Source: an uncultured Thiothrix sp.
GTDB lineage: Bacteria > Pseudomonadota > Gammaproteobacteria > Thiotrichales > Thiotrichaceae
Assembly: GCF_937873765.1 (NCBI RefSeq)
Contig: NZ_CALMZC010000038.1
Coordinates: 1 to 64,000, forward strand
DNA length: 64,000 bases
Direction of reading: 5' to 3'
This document shows positions 47,148 to 54,937 of this stretch, piece after piece. Both the position numbers and the translations under genes were made by a program. Position 1 is the first letter of the stretch. Each line of letters starts with the position of its first letter. The notes under the pieces were generated by a model. That model ran no database searches. It was given only the letters and a program-made list of their open reading frames with translations, and was not told where the DNA came from.

Positions 47148-47157
47148 TGTATATACA
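47148..47157. promoter_or_regulatory. Palindrome in the brnTA promoter
   Basis: TGTATATACA is a perfect 10-bp palindrome 37 bp upstream of the brnT ATG in an AT-rich promoter stretch. The BrnT-BrnA complex is known to autorepress; this is its natural operator candidate, overlapping a -10-like TACAAT on the minus strand. Confidence 0.45.
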
Positions 47158-47183
47158 CTATTTAAGCTGTCAAATGCGGATTC

Positions 47184-47219
47184 CAAAAAAACAAAATTTT
47201 CGCCGCCGCTACGCGGCGG
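47184..47219 (-). terminator. Terminator of the NACHT-FGE gene
   Basis: CCGCCGC and GCGGCGG (47203-47209 with 47213-47219) form a GC-rich 7-bp stem with a 3-nt loop, followed on the minus strand by an A/T run ending in eight T in nine positions. A good intrinsic terminator, 61 bp after the stop. Confidence 0.7.
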
Positions 47220-47223
47220 ATAC

Positions 47224-47242
47224 GCTTGCCCTTGAGGCAAGC
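47224..47242. repeat. Hairpin downstream of the putative variable region
   Basis: GCTTGCC (47224-47230) pairs with GGCAAGC (47236-47242) over 5 nt, 38 nt beyond the stop of the NACHT-FGE gene. A hairpin/cruciform shortly after the variable region is a known feature that aids mutagenic homing in diversity-generating retroelements; it could equally be part of a double terminator. Confidence 0.45.
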
Positions 47243-47280
47243 TAACCAGCAGAAGACAGTATGCAGAAAGCAGCCAACCA

Positions 47281-49899
47281 CTAGCAGGGACAATTCACAA
47301 TCCGAAAACCCAGATTGTCGTTCCGAAGAGAAGGATGAATCCAGAAACGAACCGCACACCGCAAATTAACAGAGGCATTGAGCCAAGAGCCGCCGCGCCG
47401 TACTCGAGAATTTTCTGATAAATCCGGTGTAATTACCTCAGACGAGTCAACTTTATTTAAACACCATTCCCAAACGTTACCCGCTATATCCATCGCTCCA
47501 GAAGGTGCTTGCCCTTGCGGATAAATGCCTACAGCGGAGGCTTCACCCAGATTATCCTCAGCATTGCAATACGAAGATTTGAACTCGACTCCCCAAGGAT
47601 ATTCGCGCCCATCGGTACCGCGTGCAGCTTTTTCCCATTGTTGCTCAGTCGGCAAATTAATATTTAAATCCGTCTTAAAAGACAACCATCGGCAAAAGGC
47701 AAGAGCTTCATACCAATCGACGCGCTCCACAGGACGATTGCTTGCTTGCCAATAGGATTGCTGGACTGTTTTAGGCCGCTTCAAGCCTTGCCACCAGCGT
47801 GGGTCAGCATACCCGTCCGCTGCTTGCACAAAGGCTTGAAATTGGGCATTAGTGATCAAGTAGCGGCTGATTTTAAAACTGGGCAAATTCAAAACCTCCC
47901 CGTCTTGATAAATAAACTCTCCTGCCGGAATGTCTAGCCAATCAATCTCTGGTAAGCCTTGTGCATCCAAACCGATGCCGAAGCGTTGATCCCAAGCAAA
48001 ATGGCCAAGTAAAGTGCTGAGTGCGTGGCGCTCATGGGGATTGGGGTAGTTTTCAATATCCGTGATAGCCATTTGCCAGTTAGCGCGGAAGGGCGCGAAT
48101 AAAGCAGGGTCTAAACTATTAAGCTGTTCAGCGATTTCATAGGCTAGCAGTGGTTGGGCTGGCACTAACCACTCCATCAAGGCTTGCGGCTCGGCTTCAT
48201 AGTCTGCCGCCAGCTTAGCGGCTTCCTCCCAGCCATTCGTCTCCCACCAATTCGCCTTTAGCCAGATTTGCTCTGCCTGCCAGCCTTGTTCTCGATGTTC
48301 TTTGAAGCTCTGTGCAGTGAAAAATTCCTGCAAGAGTTGATGTGTAAAGCGCACTTGACCTTGGGTAATTTCCAATAAACTTGCGGCTTGAGCAAATTCT
48401 AAATGAGCCACTGGCATGAATTCAGTAGCGGCCAGATAATCCAAGGCGGTGCGCGCTTCTTGTTCGTTAGCATTGGTGGTTTGTAAAGCCCAAGCTAATT
48501 GGCGTAGCTCAGTTTCGAGTAAGTCCGTCGTCGGTAACTCAGCCTTAGCTTGGAGCTTGCCTTGCTCGTGCAGCTCACGGACGAGCAGCGCCTGCACAAA
48601 GGTTTGGAATAAAGCCACCCGACTCGCTGGTAAAGCCCCTGCTTCGGCATACAGCAAGGTAATCAAGTTCAGTAAATACGGATTGACTGCAAGCTTTAAT
48701 AAACTACGTGGATTTTTTAGCTGACTCTGGCGAGTGTCATCCCACCAATAGTTTTCCCAAAACCAACCTTCTGGTTCAGCCTCTCGCCAGAAGTGCTGCC
48801 AATCGGCGGGTGTATAAGGTCGCCAGAAATTCCGCCATCTAGTTTCCCAGTCAGGGCGATGCGTGTGCCAGCGTCGCCAAGCTTGCTGCATTTCCGTACC
48901 GGCTAATTGCCAAAACAAAGCCTCAGCATCCTGTTGGCCGCGCCCGCGACCTTGTTGGGCAAAAAACGCAAAGTAATTTTGCAGAAAGCGCTGAATCTGT
49001 GGGGGCTTGAGTGGCTCTAGGGTTAGTCGGTCTAAATGTTGCTCCATCTTGGCATAGTCGCGCTCCCGACAGGTCAAAACCAGATAAGGAAAGTCTTCAG
49101 CCAGCCAAGCGCGTACTTGCGCTAATTTATGGGTTTGCTGCTCATGCGGAATTTCATTCAAAGCATCTAATAAGGGCAACAAGCGCCGCTCGTGACACAA
49201 ACGCGTAAACTCCTGCGCTAAAACCCCCATCTGCTGTACCACAAAAGCCTCTAAACTTTGCTCAGGCTGTGTCCATAAATTCAGCGGAATCACCACGGGC
49301 AGCGGAGCGCGTTGGTTTTTTAACGCAGCTTGCGCATATTCAGCCGCTATGCGCCACAAGGAAAAGGTTTTGCCCGCCCCCGGTTCGCCTAAAATCACCA
49401 CGCGTTGATAACGGCGAAAGGCTTGTAGTAAATCGGTGTGAGTTTCAGTAGTTTGTGCAGTGGGTTTTGCTTTAGCCATTAAATAAGGCTCATGCCTATA
49501 TAAAGTTGGCATCCACTCACCCAAATCGAGCTGCGAATGCTTACAAAAATCAGCAGCCAGACTAACATAGCCGCGCATCACTAAAGGAATGCGGCGCTTA
49601 TCTTGTAGCAGTGTTTGCAAATACTGCTGTTCTAATTGCCGAGCAGGCTTGGGTGTCAATAAACGGTGTAGCGCAGTGGTGATAGACTTACACCAGCCTT
49701 GCCACCAACCCAGCAATAAAACCACGAGCGCTAATAGGAGGCTGAGGACACTACTTTTTTTATCCGCCGTATCCAGCGCATCATCGCCTTGGGCAGCTTG
49801 AAACCAGCTTACTAGGCTCAGCAAGGTATCTTGATAAAGCCAAGCTAAACCGCCCAATAACGAGACTAATAAAATTCGACATAAGCCCACTTGCGGCAT
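47281..49899 (-). CDS. Membrane-anchored NACHT NTPase with C-terminal FGE/C-type-lectin-like domain
   Basis: This is an 872-residue STAND-type sensor. Two N-terminal helices (about 8-32 and 49-66) anchor it. A NACHT NTPase domain shows Walker A 'GEPGAGKT' (171-178), Walker B 'LLPLLDALNE' and 'VLTCRERD'. A helical region (about 330-640) follows, rich in Trp, probably the winged-helix/superstructure part. Residues about 650-872 form a formylglycine-generating-enzyme-like domain ('PAGEFIYQDGE', 'VERVDWYEALAFCRWLS', 'LPTEQQWEKAARG..GREYPWG', 'GNVWEWC', 'RRGGSW', 'LGFRIV'). This fold serves as ligand-binding domain in diversified proteins. The ATG has GGAG 8 nt upstream. It lies between two toxin-antitoxin modules. 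It probably senses a ligand with the C-terminal domain; the output is unknown. Confidence 0.9.
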   Translation of the reverse strand: MPQVGLCRILLVSLLGGLAWLYQDTLLSLVSWFQAAQGDDALDTADKKSSVLSLLLALVVLLLGWWQGWCKSITTALHRLLTPKPARQLEQQYLQTLLQDKRRIPLVMRGYVSLAADFCKHSQLDLGEWMPTLYRHEPYLMAKAKPTAQTTETHTDLLQAFRRYQRVVILGEPGAGKTFSLWRIAAEYAQAALKNQRAPLPVVIPLNLWTQPEQSLEAFVVQQMGVLAQEFTRLCHERRLLPLLDALNEIPHEQQTHKLAQVRAWLAEDFPYLVLTCRERDYAKMEQHLDRLTLEPLKPPQIQRFLQNYFAFFAQQGRGRGQQDAEALFWQLAGTEMQQAWRRWHTHRPDWETRWRNFWRPYTPADWQHFWREAEPEGWFWENYWWDDTRQSQLKNPRSLLKLAVNPYLLNLITLLYAEAGALPASRVALFQTFVQALLVRELHEQGKLQAKAELPTTDLLETELRQLAWALQTTNANEQEARTALDYLAATEFMPVAHLEFAQAASLLEITQGQVRFTHQLLQEFFTAQSFKEHREQGWQAEQIWLKANWWETNGWEEAAKLAADYEAEPQALMEWLVPAQPLLAYEIAEQLNSLDPALFAPFRANWQMAITDIENYPNPHERHALSTLLGHFAWDQRFGIGLDAQGLPEIDWLDIPAGEFIYQDGEVLNLPSFKISRYLITNAQFQAFVQAADGYADPRWWQGLKRPKTVQQSYWQASNRPVERVDWYEALAFCRWLSFKTDLNINLPTEQQWEKAARGTDGREYPWGVEFKSSYCNAEDNLGEASAVGIYPQGQAPSGAMDIAGNVWEWCLNKVDSSEVITPDLSENSRVRRGGSWLNASVNLRCAVRFWIHPSLRNDNLGFRIVNCPC
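47299..47400 (-). other. Putative diversity-generating-retroelement variable region
   Basis: Reading on the minus strand from 47400 to 47299, fixed codons for RRGGSW, NLRCAVR, P, R and LGFRI alternate with codons CTC, GCC, TCT, GTT, TTC, TGG, ATT, CAT, TCT, CTT and GAC. All but one of these keep a C or T in the third position, and TGG is the exception. They sit where DGR templates of this fold carry AAC, AAT or AGG (Asn/Arg), e.g. N-R-N-N-P-N-N in place of F-W-I-H-P-S-L. Each could arise by changing adenines only, the signature of adenine-directed mutagenesis. No template repeat was recognised in the window, so the call rests on this pattern. Confidence 0.65.
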
Positions 49900-49946
49900 T
49901 CAAGACACTCCAAACCCAAGTCTAGCCATTAATACCACAAATTTGG

Positions 49947-50318
49947 CTATTTCTTGAAATACTCCACTCCTGTCAAACCTTCAAAATCATTATCCTGAGT
50001 CAATACCCTAGCTTGGTACTGCTGAGCAGTCGCTAGAATAATGCTATCTGCCATCGGCATTTTATGCTCTACAGATAATTTCGCAGCACTCAAGGCAATC
50101 GACATATCCAGATCTATGACAGTCCCTTGAGCCATAATGGCAACAACTTGCAGAGCGGCATCTTCACCACTTTGTTGGAGGGTGCGTTTGAATACCTCAA
50201 AAATGCTAATCGAGGGAACCAAAAGTTGTTCAGTATCTTCAATAGCAGCCGCGAAATGCTCAGCATTCTTACCATCAGCGAAGTATTCTAGCCAGCCACA
50301 AGAATCCACGACTTTCAT
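49947..50318 (-). CDS. PIN-domain ribonuclease toxin (VapC type)
   Basis: This is a 123-residue PIN-domain protein. Acidic metal-binding residues lie in 'VVDSCGWLEYF' (Asp), 'ISIFEVFKR' (Glu), 'MPMADSIILATA' (Asp) and 'LTQDNDFEGL' (Asp). VapC toxins cleave tRNA or rRNA. The ATG overlaps the end of the AbrB-type antitoxin gene by 4 bp, a standard toxin-antitoxin layout. Confidence 0.9.
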   Translation of the reverse strand: MKVVDSCGWLEYFADGKNAEHFAAAIEDTEQLLVPSISIFEVFKRTLQQSGEDAALQVVAIMAQGTVIDLDMSIALSAAKLSVEHKMPMADSIILATAQQYQARVLTQDNDFEGLTGVEYFKK

Positions 50319-50521
50319 ACCCGATCACCCTCACGCTCAACCGTGGTATCAATGCCTTTGAGAAAGCCTCGCAGTTCTTTAGCGGTTTTAAATGGAATCA
50401 ACTCAATGCGATTGCCATAACGCAGTACCTGTAGCTTTTGCCCGGCTTGAATTCCCATCGGCTCACGAATGGCGCGGGGAATTACTACCTGAAATTTTGG
50501 TGAGATAGTCGCGAGTTGCAT
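50315..50521 (-). CDS. AbrB/MazE-type antitoxin
   Basis: This is a 68-residue swapped-hairpin DNA-binding protein ('LATISPKFQVVIPRAIREPMGIQAGQKLQVLRYGNRIELIPF') with a charged C-terminal tail that would wrap the toxin. ATG at 50521 is supported by GGAG 6 nt upstream; the longer frame to 50584 is rejected. It precedes and overlaps the PIN toxin gene and likely autorepresses the pair. Confidence 0.9.
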   Translation of the reverse strand: MQLATISPKFQVVIPRAIREPMGIQAGQKLQVLRYGNRIELIPFKTAKELRGFLKGIDTTVEREGDRV

Positions 50522-50695
50522 AAAAAGCTCCTTATACCTTAGATCGATTAGATTAGTGTAATACGTTTTTCTGGTTAGTACCAAAAATATAAAAAACGTA
50601 AAACCATTCTACTCTAAACAGCTCGAACTAGTATCCACCAATCATCGGCTCTAGCGACCTCCTTCCTAACAATTTGCTACTGTTAAATTCCCTAA

Positions 50696-51292
50696 ATGCA
50701 TTATAAAAACAAAGCTATGACCAGCGGACTTTTAATCTTTTTTGCCCTGTTGGGTGGTCTCGCGTTTTGGGGTATCGCGCTGTATAACCAGCTCGTGATG
50801 CTCAAAAATAATACGGATAAAGCTTGGAGTAATATTGCGGTACTGCTCAAGCAGCGTAATGAAGAATTGCCAAAGCTAATCACGGTCTGTAAAGAGCATA
50901 TGAAATATGAAAAGGATACCTTGCAACACGTGATTGAGGCACGCAGCCAAGTCGCCAGCGCCATGAATAGCGGCGACTTAGGTGCTTTAGGTGCAGCCGA
51001 AGAGCAATTGCGGATAGGTTTAGGCAATTTATTTGCAGTGGCCGAAGCTTATCCCGAATTAAAAGCCAGCCAAGGTTTTTTACAATTGCAACGGCGAATT
51101 ACTAGTTTAGAAGACAGCATCGCGGATCGGCGTGAGTTTTATAATGATGCAGCCACGATTAATAATATCCGCATTGATCAATTTCCTGATTTACTGATTG
51201 CACGTCCTTTAAGTTTTAAGCCTTACCGCCTAATGACCTTTTCAAGTGCAGAAAAAGCGGATGTGGATGTAGCCGCACACTTTCAATCCTAA
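50696..51292 (+). CDS. LemA family membrane protein
   Basis: This 198-residue protein has one N-terminal helix (about 10-30) and a four-helix cytoplasmic or periplasmic bundle. 'LYNQLVMLKNNTDKAWSNIAVLLKQRNEELPKLI' and 'YPELKASQGFLQLQRRITSLEDSIADRREFYNDAATINNIRIDQFPD' are classic LemA. ATG at 50696 or 50717 may be the start. The next gene begins directly after its stop, so the two are one operon. Function of LemA is poorly known; it is linked to envelope or surface processes. Confidence 0.92.
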   Translation: MHYKNKAMTSGLLIFFALLGGLAFWGIALYNQLVMLKNNTDKAWSNIAVLLKQRNEELPKLITVCKEHMKYEKDTLQHVIEARSQVASAMNSGDLGALGAAEEQLRIGLGNLFAVAEAYPELKASQGFLQLQRRITSLEDSIADRREFYNDAATINNIRIDQFPDLLIARPLSFKPYRLMTFSSAEKADVDVAAHFQS

Positions 51293-52168
51293 ATGCAAGA
51301 CATTGGCGTTTTTGATTGGGAGCAGGTAGCACGTAATCAGTTTGCGGCGGTGTTACGGCGTGCGGGTCTACTCAATTTTGCAGCGCAACTTAAATTTGTA
51401 CCGCTGTGGTTGCTGCTTTGCTATCTGCTGATACTTAAAACTGAGCCGATTTGGTTGTTGCTGCCCGCTGGTTTGAATTTGTGGTTTGCAATTGGTTTTT
51501 TTAAGCGCTACCGCTTAATGTTGGATACGCCGCATTCGTTTATTAATCATAGCGCTCAAGGTTATCTGTCTTTACGTGGGCGGGCTTTTCTACCAACGGG
51601 TGAAGCGATCCGTGGGTTAGCTAATTTACCCGTCACTTTGTGGATTCCGGGGTATATCGAAGATCAGCCCTTCGTGTTGGATGATGGGTATGGGCGTTGC
51701 CTACTTTATCCACGACAGGCGGAGATTATTACGAGTCCTGCCGATACCCATTTCGATTGGCTGCATGCTATTTACCCCGGACAAGAGCTTTATGTCCTCG
51801 GTGATATGCGCACCCTTAAAGCGGATAATCATCAACCAATGCGCCAGCGGATAGCCGAACTCTTAGCTCGCTGGAAATTGAGACCCAAAGTCCTGCTAGA
51901 GACTTATGACACCAATGGGAATGGGCGCTTGGATGAAGCGGAATGGCAAGAAGTGTGTAAAACAGCCGCTCGTGTCGCTCAAGAGGATTTTCTGGATGAG
52001 CAACACACGGTCGGCACACATGTGATTGAGCAATCGAGCGGTGGACGCTTGTTTATGATTACTAATTTGCCACCCGCACGTCTAGCTCATCGCTATCGAC
52101 GGGCGATGTGGATGCATAGTGCTGCTTGGTTAGGTTTAATGCTGATCATGTATAGCGCGAGCCTTTAA
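51293..52168 (+). CDS. GIDE-like membrane protein with EF-hand
   Basis: This 291-residue protein has N-terminal helices (about 35-70) and a C-terminal helix (about 270-288). In between there is a beta-rich domain I read as GIDE-like ('LSLRGRAFLPTGEAIRGLANLPVTLWIPGYIEDQPFVLDDGYGRCLLYPRQAEI...'). An EF-hand calcium loop, 'DTNGNGRLDEAEW', lies near residue 205. Pairing of LemA with a GIDE-like membrane protein is a recurrent neighbourhood. The EF-hand is unusual. The reading frame starts at the base after the lemA stop (TAAATG). Family call is moderate; function unknown. Confidence 0.65.
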   Translation: MQDIGVFDWEQVARNQFAAVLRRAGLLNFAAQLKFVPLWLLLCYLLILKTEPIWLLLPAGLNLWFAIGFFKRYRLMLDTPHSFINHSAQGYLSLRGRAFLPTGEAIRGLANLPVTLWIPGYIEDQPFVLDDGYGRCLLYPRQAEIITSPADTHFDWLHAIYPGQELYVLGDMRTLKADNHQPMRQRIAELLARWKLRPKVLLETYDTNGNGRLDEAEWQEVCKTAARVAQEDFLDEQHTVGTHVIEQSSGGRLFMITNLPPARLAHRYRRAMWMHSAAWLGLMLIMYSASL

Positions 52169-52250
52169 GCTTATTGGCTTGCAGCGTGGATTCCTCGGTA
52201 TAATAACCCGATAGGCGCTTTGCCCTAATTCGCTTGATAGGTAAGCCATT

Positions 52251-52682
52251 ATGTCTAAATTGTTGCTGTCTTCTTCTCTACTGGCGGTGTTGCTCAGTTC
52301 TTTAGTTCAAGCAGACACCAGTACCATTGATCAAAGTTTTTTTAATGTCGGTGGCCCTAGTAAAACACCTGCCACAGTAGCCGTAGCCACTCCAACCGCT
52401 GCTGGAGTTAAACAAGACGACCCTATGCCTGATCCTGCCTTGTTTACACAGGTCAATAATTTATCTGAGCAAACCAGCGATAATGCCGTGGATATTTTTG
52501 GTTTAGGCAAACGTGCAGCAGCTTCGAGTGAAAATACACCTAGTACGGTCGTTGCTCCTGATGGAACGATAGTAGCAGCAACACCACCAACCCATCAGTC
52601 GGGGATGCCTGATCCTAGTCTATTCACTAATCCGGGTACACCTAACGAGCAAACTCGCGACCATCCATTCAAACTGTTTTAA
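52251..52682 (+). CDS. Small exported protein with two repeats
   Basis: This 143-residue protein has a signal peptide ending near 'VQADT' (residue 22). The mature part is Ala/Thr/Pro-rich and contains an imperfect duplication: 'DPMPDPALFTQVNNLSEQTSDNAVDIFG' and 'SGMPDPSLFTNPGTPNEQTRDHPFKLF'. No family is recognised. It likely stays in the periplasm or is secreted. An independent unit between the LemA pair and thiO. Confidence 0.7.
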   Translation: MSKLLLSSSLLAVLLSSLVQADTSTIDQSFFNVGGPSKTPATVAVATPTAAGVKQDDPMPDPALFTQVNNLSEQTSDNAVDIFGLGKRAAASSENTPSTVVAPDGTIVAATPPTHQSGMPDPSLFTNPGTPNEQTRDHPFKLF

Positions 52683-52693
52683 TCAAATCCTCG

Positions 52694-52732
52694 CTTCGGG
52701 GCTGATATACTGCTGCGTAGTCAACCCCGAAG
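52694..52732 (+). promoter_or_regulatory. Hairpin covering the thiO ribosome-binding site
   Basis: CTTCGGGG (52694-52701) pairs perfectly with CCCCGAAG (52725-52732), with AATC/GATT outer pairing possible. The 3' arm overlaps the AAGGAT ribosome site 7 nt before the thiO ATG, so folding could hide the site. It could also act as terminator for the upstream gene. It lacks the conserved thiamine-pyrophosphate riboswitch core. Confidence 0.45.
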
Positions 52733-52739
52733 GATTTGC

Positions 52740-53780
52740 ATGAAAGATGTCATCATTGTAGGCGGTGGCCTAAAAGGCATGCTGACCGCCTTATTCCTGC
52801 ATGATGCAGGGCTGAAAGTTATGCTAGTCGACCAAAACGAATTAGGTCGAGAATCGTCTTGGGCAGGTGGTGGTTTAATCACGCCTTTATACCCTTGGCA
52901 GGCTAGCGCATTTGTGAGTGCTTTGGTAAAGGATAGCCAAAAGCATTATCCGGCTTTGTGTGAGCGTCTGTATCAGGAAACGGGCATTGATCCACAATGG
53001 ATTCAGTCTGGCCTACTGATTACTGATACCAGTCAGCAGCAGGCAGCACAAGCTTGGGCTGAGACTTGGGGTTATCAGTTGCAGTTGTTAGAGGGGCATA
53101 TCTTGAAAGCTAATGAGGCATATCTCAGTTCCGCTTTTAAACAAGCCTTGTATTTTCCAGAATTAGCGCAAGTCCGCAGCCCCCGTTTAAATGCAGCTTT
53201 ACGCGCCATGTTACGCATGCGTCCAGTGTTAGTAAGTCAGCACCTCGCTGTACAGCAATTACATATTGTAAATGGGCAAGCAAGCGGGGTTTATATTGGT
53301 GATGAATTATTCAAAGCGCATAAAGTGATTTTGACGGCTGGTGCTTGGACTAGTGCGTTTGCTGAAGTCCAAGATAGCGAGCTGCAATTACGTCCCTTGC
53401 TGGCAGAGTCAATTATGTTCCGTACCCCCAATCAGACGCTACAACGCATGATTGTGCATAAGGATTATTATCTGATTCCGCGTAAAGATGGTCGAATTGT
53501 GTGTGGCTCGGTATTTTCTTCCCAAGGCTTAGAGAAATCCCTAAGTGAACAAGCACAGGCAGCATTGCGCGAAGTGGCAGTGAGCTTAATGCCCGACTTG
53601 GAAGAACTGCCGATCCATAATCATTGGAGTAGCTTACTGTCGTTCTCAGAAAATGATGAACCCTTCATGGGTGAGCATCCCGAGATTCGTGGCCTGTATA
53701 TTAATGCAGGACACGGCAGTAATGGGGTTGCTACCGGCTTAGGTTCAGTACGTGCCTTAGTTGCACAAGTACTGACCTAA
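52740..53780 (+). CDS. thiO: Glycine oxidase-like FAD enzyme (ThiO)
   Basis: This 346-residue FAD oxidase of the DAO family matches glycine oxidase, which makes dehydroglycine for the thiazole ring of thiamine. Rossmann motif 'VIIVGGGLKGMLTALFLHDAGLKVMLVD' starts at residue 4; 'SWAGGGLITPLYPW', 'VILTAGAWTSAF', 'YYLIPRKDGRIVCGSV' and 'GHGSNGVATGLGSVRALV' match ThiO. The typical bacterial enzyme is 350-370 residues. Its partners (thiS, thiG) are not adjacent. The RBS lies in a hairpin. Confidence 0.85.
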   Translation: MKDVIIVGGGLKGMLTALFLHDAGLKVMLVDQNELGRESSWAGGGLITPLYPWQASAFVSALVKDSQKHYPALCERLYQETGIDPQWIQSGLLITDTSQQQAAQAWAETWGYQLQLLEGHILKANEAYLSSAFKQALYFPELAQVRSPRLNAALRAMLRMRPVLVSQHLAVQQLHIVNGQASGVYIGDELFKAHKVILTAGAWTSAFAEVQDSELQLRPLLAESIMFRTPNQTLQRMIVHKDYYLIPRKDGRIVCGSVFSSQGLEKSLSEQAQAALREVAVSLMPDLEELPIHNHWSSLLSFSENDEPFMGEHPEIRGLYINAGHGSNGVATGLGSVRALVAQVLT

Positions 53781-53781
53781 A

Positions 53782-54834
53782 TTAGCCACGCCGCATTTTG
53801 GCAAAATCGAGCATACGCTGGGTGGAGCGTAAAGCCTTCACCCGGATTTCTTCATCCACGAAGATCTCGTTTTTGCCCGTTTCCAAAACTTGTAGCAGAT
53901 TGTGTAAGCCATTCATTGCCATCCACGGGCAATGTGCACAGCTTTTACAAGTCGCGCCTTCACCCATCGTAGGGGCAGCAATAAATTCTTTATCCGGTGC
54001 TGCTTTTTGCATTTTGTAGAAAATGCCGCTATCGGTTGCCACAATAAAACGCTTATTGGGCAAGGTTTGCGCCGCTTTAATTAACTGCGTAGTCGAACCA
54101 ACAGCATCAGCGAGCTTAATCACTTTTTCAGGTGATTCTGGATGCACTAGTACACCGGCATCTGGATATTTTTCTTTCATGTCGGCTAAAGCTAAATGCT
54201 TGAATTCGTCATGCACGATACAAGCACCCTGCCACAGCAACATATCTGCCCCTGTGACTTGTTGGATATACCGACCTAAATGCCGATCCGGTGCCCAGAG
54301 AATTTTCTTGCCTTGTTCGTCCAGCCAAGAAATCAACTCAACTGCAATACTGGAAGTCACCACGTAATCAGCACGTGCTTTGACCGCTGCACTGGTATTG
54401 GAGTAAACGACCACCGTACGATCTGGGTTGTCATCACAGAATTTATAGAAGGGTTCAGCAGGGCATTCTAAATCTAAAGAACATTCTGCCTCTAAAGTGG
54501 GCATGAGCACGCGCTTTTCAGGATTCAGAATTTTCGCTGTCTCGCCCATGAAGCGCACACCGGCAACAATCAGCGTTTTAGCCGGATGCTCATTCCCAAA
54601 GCGGGCCATATCTAAAGAATCAGAGACATAACCACCCGTTTCATCAGCTAGCTCTTGTAGATCGCGATCGACATAATAATGGGCGACTAAAACCGCATCC
54701 TGCTCTTTAAGCTTTTGAGCAATTTTGGCTTTAATTTCAGCCTTTTGTTCAGGGGTATAATGTGGGCGTAAGGACTCAACCTGAGCCGTAATCGGAATCT
54801 TAATTAAAGGAACACGAGGTGTTTTGGCAGTCAT
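53782..54834 (-). CDS. nadA: Quinolinate synthase
   Basis: This 350-residue [4Fe-4S] enzyme joins iminoaspartate and dihydroxyacetone phosphate to quinolinate in NAD synthesis. '[30 protein letters not shown]', '[21 protein letters not shown]' and '[13 protein letters not shown]' fit NadA. Cluster cysteines are those in 'ECSLDLECP', 'GACIVHDEF' and '[16 protein letters not shown]'. The stop lies directly beside the convergent thiO stop (1-bp gap). No nadB/nadC nearby. Confidence 0.96.
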   Translation of the reverse strand: MTAKTPRVPLIKIPITAQVESLRPHYTPEQKAEIKAKIAQKLKEQDAVLVAHYYVDRDLQELADETGGYVSDSLDMARFGNEHPAKTLIVAGVRFMGETAKILNPEKRVLMPTLEAECSLDLECPAEPFYKFCDDNPDRTVVVYSNTSAAVKARADYVVTSSIAVELISWLDEQGKKILWAPDRHLGRYIQQVTGADMLLWQGACIVHDEFKHLALADMKEKYPDAGVLVHPESPEKVIKLADAVGSTTQLIKAAQTLPNKRFIVATDSGIFYKMQKAAPDKEFIAAPTMGEGATCKSCAHCPWMAMNGLHNLLQVLETGKNEIFVDEEIRVKALRSTQRMLDFAKMRRG

Positions 54835-54937
54835 GGCGAACTCTTTGATTCAGTAATCGCAATAAGTGTTAAGCATGGGCTAGAACAGATTAGGATTCAA
54901 GCTCCCACTTGCTAGGCTTGAGCTGAAGTCTGCAAGT

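Noticed and set aside
52683..52739. TPP riboswitch before thiO
   Set aside because: Only 57 bp are available and the conserved CTGAGA and ACCTGATCTGG cores are absent; just a simple hairpin is present.
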